Assembly: GCA_964649895.1 (NCBI GenBank)
Contig: CAZYRX010000002.1
Coordinates: forward strand, 46,987 to 110,986
Reading direction: 5' to 3'
Source of the DNA: Halanaerobium sp964649895
Lineage (GTDB): Bacteria; Bacillota; Halanaerobiia; Halanaerobiales; Halanaerobiaceae
Length of the DNA stretch: 64,000 bases
The stretch's first letter is position 1, and the number at the start of each line of letters is the position of its first letter. Under the pieces are notes generated by a model. The model was not told where the DNA came from, did not search any database, and saw only the letters and a program-made list of their open reading frames with translations. Below, piece by piece: positions 16,290 through 24,221 of this stretch. A program made the position numbers and the translations under genes.

Positions 16290-17060
16290 TTATTTTTTTC
16301 TGCTGCTGCCTGGTTCTTCAATTAGATGCTTCCAATACTTTTTGGGCATTAGCTGCCTCTGCAGTTTAGGGTTAAGCCGATTAGTAACACTAACTGAAGC
16401 AAAAAATGATTTCCATAAATTTTGAATGTTATTTTCTTCATCAGAAAGATCTGGCTCAAAATCTGCTTTCAAATCTATCAACAGCCACTCATTATCTTCA
16501 GAAGAATAAATAACTGCATTTTCTCTCAGCTTATCGTGAATAATCCAATCCTGAGTTGATAATCTGCTTTTAAAATGAGGAGCTATTGAAATCAAAATAT
16601 TGTAATCAGGCTCTACTGCTGCATAAAACTTCCCACCAGCAGCTTCCCTAAATCTAATTAATCCCTTATAGCGGTGACTTTGTCTGCGTACTTTTTTGGC
16701 AGCTTCCTGTACTTCTCTTACATACTTTTCTGCTAAATTATTATTAATATTATCTCCATATTTAAACCCCATCAGTATATACCTATAAATATAATCTTCA
16801 ATTTTTTCTAATTCTGAATGATAAGCATGAAAAACATAGCGCAAAGATTCTGAAGAAATATGTGCTTTAATTTTATCGCTTAAAATAGCTGCGTTTTTTT
16901 CTGAACTTTCTATTACTATCTTATCATAAAATAAATCATTTCTGTAATTATCTTTTTTAATTATTCTAACAGGAATAATTCTATTCTTAAGACCTATATA
17001 TATTGCTGACAACAAACCCTGATAACTACCATCATATATGTAAATAATTTTTTTGCTCAT
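16290..17060 (-). CDS. DUF4130 / TIGR03915-type putative DNA metabolism protein
   Basis: This 256-residue protein matches the TIGR03915 family by its start (IIYIYDGSYQGLLSAIY), the mid-segment RYKGLIRFREA, the DWIIHDKLR-like segment and the C-terminal MPKKYWKHLIE. Members are always found beside a radical SAM protein of the TIGR03916 type, as here, and are suspected to be a uracil-DNA-glycosylase-like or other DNA-modification enzyme. That link is family knowledge, and activity remains unproven. It lies 17 bp after the radical SAM gene, so the two form one operon. It has AAGGAAG before ATG 17060. Confidence 0.85.
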   Translation of the reverse strand: MSKKIIYIYDGSYQGLLSAIYIGLKNRIIPVRIIKKDNYRNDLFYDKIVIESSEKNAAILSDKIKAHISSESLRYVFHAYHSELEKIEDYIYRYILMGFKYGDNINNNLAEKYVREVQEAAKKVRRQSHRYKGLIRFREAAGGKFYAAVEPDYNILISIAPHFKSRLSTQDWIIHDKLRENAVIYSSEDNEWLLIDLKADFEPDLSDEENNIQNLWKSFFASVSVTNRLNPKLQRQLMPKKYWKHLIEEPGSSRKK

Positions 17061-17077
17061 AAAATAACTTCCTTAAT

Positions 17078-18301
17078 TTAGAATAGCGATAGCTGTTCTG
17101 CTTCTTTTTCTACTAAACGATCATATATGAGCTCTGATTCAAAAGGGATACCTGCAGCATATTTGCCATCACAGGTAATAAAATAATTGGCTCTTTTTAA
17201 AACAATTCTCATTTTTTTAAGATTCTCATGTGTTAATGTTCTTTCTTTTCTTGCTTTATAAATTTTTGCTGCAGAGCGTGGACCAATACCTGGTACTCTA
17301 AGCAGCATTTCATAATCAGCTGTGTTTATTTCTACCGGAAATTTGTCAATATTATTTACTGCCCAATCAGCTTTAGGATCTATGCTTAAATCGAGATTCT
17401 CTCTCCCAGGTGTCAGAAGTTCTCCGGCTTTAAAACCATAAAACCTAAGCAGCCAATCTGCCTGATAAAGTCTATGTTCTCTTTTAAGTGGTGGACCAGG
17501 TAGTGCAGGTAAAAGTGAAGAATTTCCAACAGGAAGATAAGCTGAATAATAGACTCTTTTAAGATTAAAATTATCATAAAGACCTTCAGCTAAATTTATA
17601 ATATGTCGATCTGATTCCGGACTGGCACCAACTATCAGCTGGGTTGATTGACCAGCGGGAACAAATTTTTCTTTATTTTTGTACTTTTTTCGTTCTATTA
17701 AATTATTCTCGATATTTGTTCCTATCCCTTTCATAGGTTCCAAAATACCTGCTTTCTTCTTTTGAGGTGCCAGTTTCTGCAAACTCTCCTCACTTGGCAG
17801 CTCAATATTAACACTCATTCTATCGGCAAGCAAACCAGCCTCATAAATCAGTTTGAAATCAGCTCCTGGTATTGCTTTAAGGTGTAAGTATCCCTGATAA
17901 TTATATTTATTTCGCAGTAATCTTGCAGTTTCTAAGAGCTGCTCCATTGTCCAATCAGGACTTTTATTAACTGCTGAACTCAAAAATAATCCTTCAATAT
18001 AATTACGTTTGTAAAAATCTATAGTTAATTTGGCGGCTTCTTCAGGAGTAAAAGAAGCTCTTGGCCTGTCATTACTTGCTCTATTAACACAGTACTGACA
18101 GTCATAGATACAATAATTAGTAAATAATATCTTCAAAAGAGAAATACAGCGTCCATCATCTGACCAGCTGTGACAAATACCGCTTGCTTTAGTATTACCA
18201 AGACTATTTTTCCCTCCACGGCTGCTGCTTCCACTCGAAGAGCAAGAAACATCGTATTTAGCTGCATCACTTAATATCTCAAGCTTTTTTTCTAGATCCA
18301 T
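17078..18301 (-). CDS. TIGR03916-type radical SAM protein, putative DNA modification/repair
   Basis: This 407-residue radical SAM enzyme has the cluster motif CIYDCQYC (C-x3-C-x2-C; about residues 65-72), a Ser/Gly-rich segment before it (SCSSSGSSSRGG, about 14-25) and a C-terminal helix-hairpin-helix DNA-binding motif (YEMLLRVPGIGPRSAAKI, about 325-342). HhH plus radical SAM chemistry suggests action on DNA bases. It is encoded with its standard partner, the TIGR03915-type protein. I choose ATG 18301, 5 nt after GAGGGAG; two upstream starts overlap the ribosome-binding site. Upstream lies the long non-coding stretch with an sRNA candidate. Confidence 0.88.
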   Translation of the reverse strand: MDLEKKLEILSDAAKYDVSCSSSGSSSRGGKNSLGNTKASGICHSWSDDGRCISLLKILFTNYCIYDCQYCVNRASNDRPRASFTPEEAAKLTIDFYKRNYIEGLFLSSAVNKSPDWTMEQLLETARLLRNKYNYQGYLHLKAIPGADFKLIYEAGLLADRMSVNIELPSEESLQKLAPQKKKAGILEPMKGIGTNIENNLIERKKYKNKEKFVPAGQSTQLIVGASPESDRHIINLAEGLYDNFNLKRVYYSAYLPVGNSSLLPALPGPPLKREHRLYQADWLLRFYGFKAGELLTPGRENLDLSIDPKADWAVNNIDKFPVEINTADYEMLLRVPGIGPRSAAKIYKARKERTLTHENLKKMRIVLKRANYFITCDGKYAAGIPFESELIYDRLVEKEAEQLSLF

Positions 18302-18388
18302 CATTCTCCCTCTTTTCACATTTTTAATTAAACTCTAATTTAAGATTAAAATAATTTTAATAATCAACTGCTAATATATAATTAGAGA

Positions 18389-18477
18389 AGAAAAAATAAT
18401 ACTGACCAACAGCAGCACAGCTAAAAATTTATTTTCTCCTCCTTGTTTTTTCCGCTCTGAATAAGAGCGGTTTTTTT
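18389..18477 (+). ncRNA. Candidate small RNA with anti-Shine-Dalgarno stretch
   Basis: A TATAAT (18377-18382) without a good -35 precedes about 90 nt with no plus-strand start codon. The stretch contains CTCCTCCTT (18436-18444), complementary to AGGAGG ribosome-binding sites, and ends in a clean terminator. Firmicute regulatory RNAs of the RsaE/RoxS kind pair C/U-rich segments with ribosome-binding sites. An alternative reading is that the minus strand carries AAGGAGGAG followed by a hydrophobic frame ending at 18371, but it has no ATG, GTG or TTG at usable spacing. Confidence 0.35.
18452..18477 (+). terminator. Plus-strand Rho-independent terminator without an obvious gene
   Basis: CCGCTCT / AGAGCGG stem with a GAATA loop and seven T. 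It points in the plus direction although both flanking genes are on the minus strand, so it implies a short plus-strand transcript upstream. Confidence 0.8.
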
Positions 18478-18481
18478 ATGT

Positions 18482-18689
18482 CTGACGTTATATTTTTAAG
18501 GTTAACGTAAACAATTTAATTAGTCCTTTAAAAATAATTCAATCGAAATAGTATTTTATTTGAATTGAAGAGTCTCAAGCTGCTCCATGTCTGACGATAG
18601 GAGTTTGAGCAGCTCTCTGAAATTCAAATAAAATGCGTTAAATGGAGATTGTATTTTTAAAGGACTAATTAAATTATAACATACGTCAG
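18482..18689. repeat. 208-bp nested inverted repeat (MITE-like or structured RNA)
   Basis: There are three nested arms. CTGACGT (18482-18488) pairs with ACGTCAG (18683-18689). A perfect 24-bp arm at 18513-18536 pairs with 18652-18675. A perfect 14-bp arm at 18553-18566 pairs with 18621-18634. The centre has CTCAA..CTCC / GGAG.TTGAG. TATTTTTAAGG at 18491 could instead pair with CCTTTAAAAATA at 18525, so two folds compete. No ORF is present. The 18302-18772 gap between genes holds this, the sRNA candidate and two terminators. Confidence 0.75.
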
Positions 18690-18703
18690 TTCGTTTTACC
18701 ACT

Positions 18704-18738
18704 AAAAAAATACCGCCTATTTTTTTCAATAGACGGTA
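18704..18738 (-). terminator. Terminator of the encapsulin operon
   Basis: On the minus strand TACCGTCTATTG pairs with ATAGGCGGTA, followed by a run of seven T. It lies 35 bp after the encapsulin stop. Confidence 0.85.
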
Positions 18739-18772
18739 GATTCATTTATATAATTTAATTTATGCAGTAAGT

Positions 18773-19573
18773 TTACTTGAGTACAACAGCTGCTTCTGGG
18801 CCATTAACTCTGAAGGTAAATGTTTCGAGGAAGAATAATTCAACCTCATCACCTTTTCTATCTTCAAAGCCTAGTGAAATATCCTGACCAATAGTTAACT
18901 CAAAGTCTCCACCGCGTTCAGAAATAAGAAGACCTCTGTTTCCTAAATCAGGTACAAATTCTACTCCACTCTCAACCATTTCAGCAACTTTGCGCTTTAA
19001 AGGATATCCTTTATCATCTAGTTCATAAAGAAGGGCATAAAGATCTGGACCTAATAGAAGACGCTTATTTCCACCAACACTTTTTTCTTCAAATAATGAA
19101 AGTGCTTTTAAAAGACCAGAAATAAGCTCTTTTTCTCCACCAGATACACTGACTTCTTCATATTCAGAAGCTTCAACAATACCTTCAATACCTACTTCAT
19201 CAAGACCATAATAAACAGCCTTATTTTCAGCTTGAGCAACTTTTGCTGCAGCCTCTATCAATGCATCAGTTTCAACATCTTCTGCACCTCTTGCAAGAGC
19301 TTCAATCTCACTCAATTTCATTGTAAATGGAACCTTTAACTCTACTAAAGGTAATACCTCTCTAGTAGCATAACTTACACCCTCTACATCTTCTATACCA
19401 ACATCAACAAAACGGCCGGTACTTATAGAAGAAAGTTCAAGACCTTTAGGTCCTAAAAAATCAACTTCTTTTCTAGCTCTTAATTTTTGAGATAAAACCT
19501 CAGTTGCTTCTTCATCCAAAAAATCCCAAGCCTCATTAGAGAATGGTGCTAAGGAGCGTTTTAAAATATCCAT
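18773..19573 (-). CDS. Encapsulin shell protein (family 1)
   Basis: This 266-residue protein has the HK97-type encapsulin (linocin M18) fold. It has the N-terminal helix LKRSLAPFSNEAWDFLDEEA that forms the cargo-binding cleft, the phrase FLGPKGLELSSISTGR and the C-terminal FRVNGPEAAVVLK. These assemble into a closed protein shell in the cytoplasm. The start codon directly abuts the stop of the cargo gene (TAAATG, no gap), so translation is coupled to the encapsulated ferritin. The pair forms an iron-storage nanocompartment. Length and motifs are normal for the family. Confidence 0.95.
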   Translation of the reverse strand: MDILKRSLAPFSNEAWDFLDEEATEVLSQKLRARKEVDFLGPKGLELSSISTGRFVDVGIEDVEGVSYATREVLPLVELKVPFTMKLSEIEALARGAEDVETDALIEAAAKVAQAENKAVYYGLDEVGIEGIVEASEYEEVSVSGGEKELISGLLKALSLFEEKSVGGNKRLLLGPDLYALLYELDDKGYPLKRKVAEMVESGVEFVPDLGNRGLLISERGGDFELTIGQDISLGFEDRKGDEVELFFLETFTFRVNGPEAAVVLK

Positions 19574-19948
19574 TTAATTTCCCCCTCTCATATTACCTAA
19601 TCCTAATGATCCATTAGAGCTTGAAGCTTCTGAAGCTTCTTCTCCTTCTTCTCCACCTTCAATTGTCTCTTCTATTTCAGTAATTGGAATATTACCTCTA
19701 AAGAGAAAAGTTTCTAACATTTCATTAAAAACTGGATTTTTGCGGCGCAGCCATTCAAGACCCATACAAGCATGTTCAACCTCTTCATCACGATTATGTT
19801 CTACAATCGCTTTTAAATCTGGGTCAGTAGTAACATCTGCTCTCTGATTGTACCAGTCAACTGCCTCTAATTCTTCAATAACACTTTTAATCATTCTGTG
19901 AAATTCTTTTGCTTCTTCTGATAATCCATCTTCATGAAACTCACTCAT
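19574..19948 (-). CDS. Encapsulated ferritin (EncFtn) cargo protein
   Basis: This 124-residue protein has a two-helix ferritin-like fold: ferroxidase ligands lie in IEELEAVDWYNQR (about 24-36) and in HNRDEEVEHACMGLEWLRR (about 51-69). Two subunits must dimerise to make the iron site. After an acidic Glu/Gly/Ser linker (about 95-112) the C-terminus GSLGLGNMRGGN is a classic encapsulin-loading peptide. The protein oxidises Fe(II) inside the shell for storage. The operon is preceded by a 13-bp Fur box core, so iron control is likely. The start is ATG 19948 after AGGGAGG. Confidence 0.95.
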   Translation of the reverse strand: MSEFHEDGLSEEAKEFHRMIKSVIEELEAVDWYNQRADVTTDPDLKAIVEHNRDEEVEHACMGLEWLRRKNPVFNEMLETFLFRGNIPITEIEETIEGGEEGEEASEASSSNGSLGLGNMRGGN

Positions 19949-19997
19949 AAATATACCTCCCTTTCAAGTTCTTCGACTTCAAAAAAAGTTTATAATC

Positions 19998-20010
19998 GAT
20001 AATCATTATC
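19998..20010. promoter_or_regulatory. Fur box before the encapsulated ferritin operon
   Basis: GATAATCATTATC is a perfect 6-1-6 Fur box core. It lies just upstream of a minus-strand TATAAA -10 (plus coordinates about 19990-19995), so bound Fur would contact the -35/spacer region. Whether it represses or activates cannot be told from sequence; for a storage gene, Fe-dependent activation or relief would make sense. Confidence 0.75.
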
Positions 20011-20052
20011 ACACACATTATATATTTTTTTCCTCTTAATGTCAAATGAACA

Positions 20053-21126
20053 TTAAATGTCTCGTGCTTCTATCCATTCTGTTATGTCAGTGATTATCTC
20101 CTCATTTTTTTCATTTTTCAATTTATTTATTTGGGCATTAATTTTGTTTTTATCAAACTTAGTATTTTCCAGAAGAGGGGCCATTTTAGCAAATAATTCA
20201 GCCTGCATTGCATCAGAATAAACCCCGGCTTCATTGATAATTCCATCTTTTAAATTTAGGCCCAATTCTAACCCACCCCAATCAAATCTATTTTCAAAAT
20301 AGATATCAAAATCAGGGGTCATACCATAACGCCAGTCCCATGAAGAATATTTTTTATATAATTCAGCTAATTCTTTCATTTGGGAAGGTCTAACTTTAAT
20401 AATATCTTTAGCTGTATTTCCATTACCATATATTTTGACAAAGCTTAACTCAAGTTCTTTTTTTATAGAATCTAAATTCAATTCAGGATTAATATCTTTA
20501 AGATTAATAACTCTTGATCTGACAGATTCTATACCCTTTGACTCGATTTTCTCTTTAGAAACAGCCAGATACTCAAGCAGCGGTTCTATCTCGGTATCAT
20601 AAAGAATAGTTCCATGATGATATGCCTTATCAGTTCCAAAATAAAATGCATTGCCCGAAAACTTTTTATCTTGAGCAGTTAAATCATTTCTACCTGAAAA
20701 TTCTGCTTCAATACCAAGTTCTTTTACAGCATCCAAAATAACAGAAAGCTGCTGATGCAAATCATAATTTTCTCTTTCCATTAGAAAGGTAAAATTTAAA
20801 TTACCTAAATCATGATAAACTGCACCACCACCGGAAAGCCTTCTGGCAAGAAATCCACCATCTTCATCTTCCAACTTTGAACAACGGCATTCTTTCCAGG
20901 CATTTTGATTTCTACCAATGACAACAGTATGCTCATTCTGCCATAAGTATAATATTATTTCATCATTATTTACCTGTTCAAGTAAATATTCTTCTAAGGC
21001 AAGATTATACCAGGGATTATATTCTTCTGAATAAAATATCCTTAACTTATCTGCTTTATCAATATTATATTCATTATTGTCTAAATTATTTTCCTTATTA
21101 TCAACCACTGAAATGAATGGCACCAC
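20053..21126 (-). CDS. lplA: Lipoate-protein ligase A
   Basis: This protein of about 357 residues attaches lipoate (as lipoyl-AMP) to carrier lysines. Motifs are RRLSGGGAVYHDLGNLNF (about 93-110), KFSGNAF (lipoyl-AMP lysine) and HHGTILYD, followed by the C-terminal accessory domain. The start is unclear: GTG 21126 sits in AAAAGGTGG and overlaps lpdA by 26 bp, and GTG 21108 is possible; the conserved fold only begins about residue 27 (DKLRIFYSEEYNPWYNLALEE). It is translationally linked to dihydrolipoyl dehydrogenase. No lipoyl carrier protein (GcvH, E2) is in the window. Confidence 0.92.
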   Translation of the reverse strand: MVPFISVVDNKENNLDNNEYNIDKADKLRIFYSEEYNPWYNLALEEYLLEQVNNDEIILYLWQNEHTVVIGRNQNAWKECRCSKLEDEDGGFLARRLSGGGAVYHDLGNLNFTFLMERENYDLHQQLSVILDAVKELGIEAEFSGRNDLTAQDKKFSGNAFYFGTDKAYHHGTILYDTEIEPLLEYLAVSKEKIESKGIESVRSRVINLKDINPELNLDSIKKELELSFVKIYGNGNTAKDIIKVRPSQMKELAELYKKYSSWDWRYGMTPDFDIYFENRFDWGGLELGLNLKDGIINEAGVYSDAMQAELFAKMAPLLENTKFDKNKINAQINKLKNEKNEEIITDITEWIEARDI

Positions 21127-22504
21127 CTTTTAGATCTAAAGCTGCTTCGTGAATAACTTCAGCTGTGGTTGGATGAGCATGGATAGTTTCTGCTAAATCC
21201 TCTGCTGTTAAACCAAGATTAACTGCCAGTGTTAACTCTGCTATTAAATCACTTGACTCAATTCCAATTAAAGCAGCTCCTAATATTTTTTCGCTTTCTT
21301 TTTCTGCGATTATCTTTACCTTACCTTCTCTTTCTCCCATGGCCATTACCTTACCACTTGCTGCAAATGGGAAAGTTCCTACTTTATAATCTATACCTTG
21401 ATCTTTGGCTTGCTCTTCCGTTATGCCAACAGTTCCGATTTCTGGTGAAGTAAATATTGCACCAGGAACAGCCTTATAATCCATTTCTTTATTATGGCCC
21501 ATAATATTTTCTACAGCCACTATTCCCTGATGTGAAGCTACATGTGCTAATAGAACCTTATCTGTAACATCACCTATTGCATAAACTCCATCTACATTTG
21601 TTTCCATCTTATTGTTTACTTTAATTGCATCTCTTCTTCCTTCAGTTTCAATACCAACCTTATCTATTTTTAGGCCTTCATGATATGGTCTGCGGCCTAC
21701 TGCCATCAGTACCTTTTCGCCAGTTATTGTCTCTTCTTTATCTTTGCGTTTATAGATAACATCATAACTTGAGCCGTTCTTTTTAATCTCTTTTACCTCA
21801 GATCCTGTTTTAACACTAATTTTTCTTCTTCTAGCTGCACGATCCAATTCTTTTGCTATTTCTCCATCAACTCCTGTAACAAGCTGATCAAGATATTCTA
21901 CAACTGTTACATCAACACCAAAACTATTGAAAATAAAAGCAAATTCCATACCAATAATTCCACCACCGACTACTACCATTGACTCCGGCAGCTCTTTAAG
22001 ATCTAAAGCAGCTCTGCTGTCTAAAATTCCGTCAAGATCTGCACCTTTAATCGGCAGCTTGGAAGGTTTTGAACCTGTCGCAATAATTATGTTATCTGCT
22101 TCTACAGCTTTTCTACCTGATTCACTCTCTACAACTAAATAATTATCACTTAAAAATGATGCTTCCCCTTCCATCATATCTACATCATGTGATTTAAGCA
22201 GATGTTCTACTCCTTTGACAAGTCTATTTACAATCTGATCTTTTCTTTTAACTACAGCTGGGAAATCCACTTCTGCATTTTCTACTTTAATCCCAAAACT
22301 CTTTGCTTCTTTGATATCTGCAAATACTTCTGCAGAACGAACAAAGGCTTTAGTTGGTATACATCCCCAGTTTAAACAAGTACCCCCAAGTACTTCTTTT
22401 TCGACCAAGATTGTTTTTGCTCCCATCTGACCAGCTCTTATTGCAGCTACATAACCACCTGGTCCACCCCCAACAATTGCAATATCGTACTTTTGATTTG
22501 ACAT
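21101..22504 (-). CDS. lpdA: Dihydrolipoyl dehydrogenase
   Basis: This 467-residue flavoprotein reoxidises dihydrolipoamide with NAD. It has the FAD motif GGGPGGYVAAIRAGQ (about 12-26), the redox disulfide CLNWGCIPTK (43-52), the NAD motif GGGIIGMEFAFIF (about 180-192) and the C-terminal active-site HAHPT (about 446-450). The length is standard. It is paired with lplA, so the locus supplies both lipoylation and the E3 step. The partner complex (glycine cleavage or an acetoin/pyruvate-type dehydrogenase) must lie elsewhere. It starts with ATG 22504 after GGGGAG. Confidence 0.96.
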   Translation of the reverse strand: MSNQKYDIAIVGGGPGGYVAAIRAGQMGAKTILVEKEVLGGTCLNWGCIPTKAFVRSAEVFADIKEAKSFGIKVENAEVDFPAVVKRKDQIVNRLVKGVEHLLKSHDVDMMEGEASFLSDNYLVVESESGRKAVEADNIIIATGSKPSKLPIKGADLDGILDSRAALDLKELPESMVVVGGGIIGMEFAFIFNSFGVDVTVVEYLDQLVTGVDGEIAKELDRAARRRKISVKTGSEVKEIKKNGSSYDVIYKRKDKEETITGEKVLMAVGRRPYHEGLKIDKVGIETEGRRDAIKVNNKMETNVDGVYAIGDVTDKVLLAHVASHQGIVAVENIMGHNKEMDYKAVPGAIFTSPEIGTVGITEEQAKDQGIDYKVGTFPFAASGKVMAMGEREGKVKIIAEKESEKILGAALIGIESSDLIAELTLAVNLGLTAEDLAETIHAHPTTAEVIHEAALDLKGGAIHFSG

Positions 22505-22705
22505 CTTCTCACTCCCCTTATTAATTGTAAAAATTACTCTATTATTGTAATATTAAAAATTATATTATAATATTTTTATAGTTATCAATTAAATAATAGA
22601 GCAGACAATATAAATTGTCAGTAAATTTAAATACTATTATAACAAAAATTAAAAATATTATCTATTGATTTATTCTTGATTTGATTAAATTAAATTACCT
22701 AAAAG

Positions 22706-23476
22706 CTAATATAGTTCTCTCAATCTTTTTGTTTGATCATCAAAATCTTCCACTAGATCAGTAAACACTTCCATTATCTCTTCAAGCATCTTAAATATAT
22801 CTGAATCTCCAATTTTTCGCTGACTGCGTGGTTTATCAATCTTTATTTCTTTTTTTATTCCTTCACCTTTACCTGCAAGTATATAAACCCTATCACCTAA
22901 AAGAAGGGCTTCTTCTGGATCATGAGTTATTAAAAAAAGAGTAACAGATGTTTCTCTATGTAGTGCAGAAATAAGTTTGCGAAGATTATATTTTGTTTTC
23001 ATATCAAGTGATTTAAATGGTTCATCTAAAAAAACTAAATCTGCTTTAATAGAAAAGGCCCTAATCAACTCAAGTCTCTGCCTCATCCCTCCTGAAAGTT
23101 GGTGTGGATAGCTATTTTTAAAATCAGATAAACCAGATAATTGAAAAAGTAGATCTCTCAATTCTGCAGCATTTTCTATATCATAATTCTGCTGTACAAA
23201 TTTTAAATTCTCTTCAGCCGTTTTCCAGGGTAAGAGTCTTGGTTCCTGGAAAACAAAAGCATTCCTAACATTGTCTTTTTTCTTAATTTCACCACTATCA
23301 ATTGATTCAAGTCCTGAGGCTGCTCTAAATACTGTAGTTTTACCACTACCTGATGGACCTAAAAGGCATGTGATTTCCCCACCATAAACTTTAAAATTTA
23401 AATTATTTAACACAGTTAATTCTGCATAATTTTTATTTATATTTTTTAATTCTAAAATAACTTCTTTGTTATTCAT
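22706..23476 (-). CDS. NitT/TauT-type ABC transporter ATPase
   Basis: This 256-residue ABC ATPase has Walker A GPSGSGKT (about 37-44), signature LSGGMRQR, Walker B DLVFLDEP and H-loop ITHDPEEAL. It is of the SsuB/TauB/NrtD class. It overlaps the permease gene by 8 bp and is last in the three-gene importer operon. The acidic C-terminal tail (EEIMEVFTDLVEDFDDQ) is longer than usual. The substrate cannot be read from the ATPase. Confidence 0.92.
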   Translation of the reverse strand: MNNKEVILELKNINKNYAELTVLNNLNFKVYGGEITCLLGPSGSGKTTVFRAASGLESIDSGEIKKKDNVRNAFVFQEPRLLPWKTAEENLKFVQQNYDIENAAELRDLLFQLSGLSDFKNSYPHQLSGGMRQRLELIRAFSIKADLVFLDEPFKSLDMKTKYNLRKLISALHRETSVTLFLITHDPEEALLLGDRVYILAGKGEGIKKEIKIDKPRSQRKIGDSDIFKMLEEIMEVFTDLVEDFDDQTKRLRELY

Positions 23477-24221
23477 TTTTCCACCTGCTCACTTTAGCTT
23501 TTAATTTTTCCAAAAGATAATATTCTACAAATATCATAAAAAGCAAAAGTATTATTGTCCAGGCAAACAATCTATCTGTGGCCATCAAACTATTAGCTCT
23601 ACTTATTTGGTAGCCTATACCACTTGAAGATCCAATGAACTCTGCAAATACGGATGATTTCCATGCAAAAGCAAATGCCACACTAAGTGCAGATACTAAA
23701 GAAGGGAGCAGAGAAGGTAGATATATTTCTTTTAAAATCCTGACTCTTGGTGTAGAATAGACTTCAGCCATCTCGATTAAATCATCATTCATATCCTCTA
23801 TACCCTGAAAAATATTTACAAAAATAACAGGCATTGAAACAATAAAAATTAGAAAAATTGGTGTTAAATCTTCAGCTACACCAAACCAGATTATTGCTAA
23901 AGCTATCCAGACTACAGGTGGTGTTGCCTGAATCAAGGTAATAAGAGGCCTGAATGCCCTTTTAAATAGTTCAAAGCGGTGCATCAGAAGAGCCAGCACA
24001 ACTCCTACTATTACAGCTGCACTATAAGCAATTATGGTTCTCTCTAAAGTAATAATAAAACTGCTGAAAAGCACACCTGATTCTGCAAGCTCAATTAAAG
24101 CATTAATAGTATCACCAACTGAAGGCAGAATGAGGCTGTTTAAACCAGCCGCACTCTGCTCCCAGATAATGATTAATATTATTAGTACAAACCAGAATGG
24201 TTTAATAATAGAATTCTTCAT
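23469..24221 (-). CDS. NitT/TauT-type ABC transporter permease
   Basis: This 250-residue inner-membrane permease has about six membrane segments. The ATPase-contact loop EMAEVYSTPRVRILKEIYLPSLLPSL carries the conserved EA-like x3-G-like pattern of SsuC/TauC proteins, and TPPVVWIALAIIWFG is typical of the family. It overlaps the binding-protein gene by 20 bp at its 5' end and the ATPase gene by 8 bp at its 3' end. It forms the channel of the importer. Confidence 0.92.
   Translation of the reverse strand: MKNSIIKPFWFVLIILIIIWEQSAAGLNSLILPSVGDTINALIELAESGVLFSSFIITLERTIIAYSAAVIVGVVLALLMHRFELFKRAFRPLITLIQATPPVVWIALAIIWFGVAEDLTPIFLIFIVSMPVIFVNIFQGIEDMNDDLIEMAEVYSTPRVRILKEIYLPSLLPSLVSALSVAFAFAWKSSVFAEFIGSSSGIGYQISRANSLMATDRLFAWTIILLLFMIFVEYYLLEKLKAKVSRWKNE

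Noticed and set aside
18371..18444. Minus-strand hydrophobic frame (LAVLLLVSIIFSS..) after AAGGAGGAG
   Set aside because: No ATG, GTG or TTG at usable distance from the ribosome-binding-like sequence; the GTG is 19 nt away. The plus-strand terminator argues for an RNA on the other strand.
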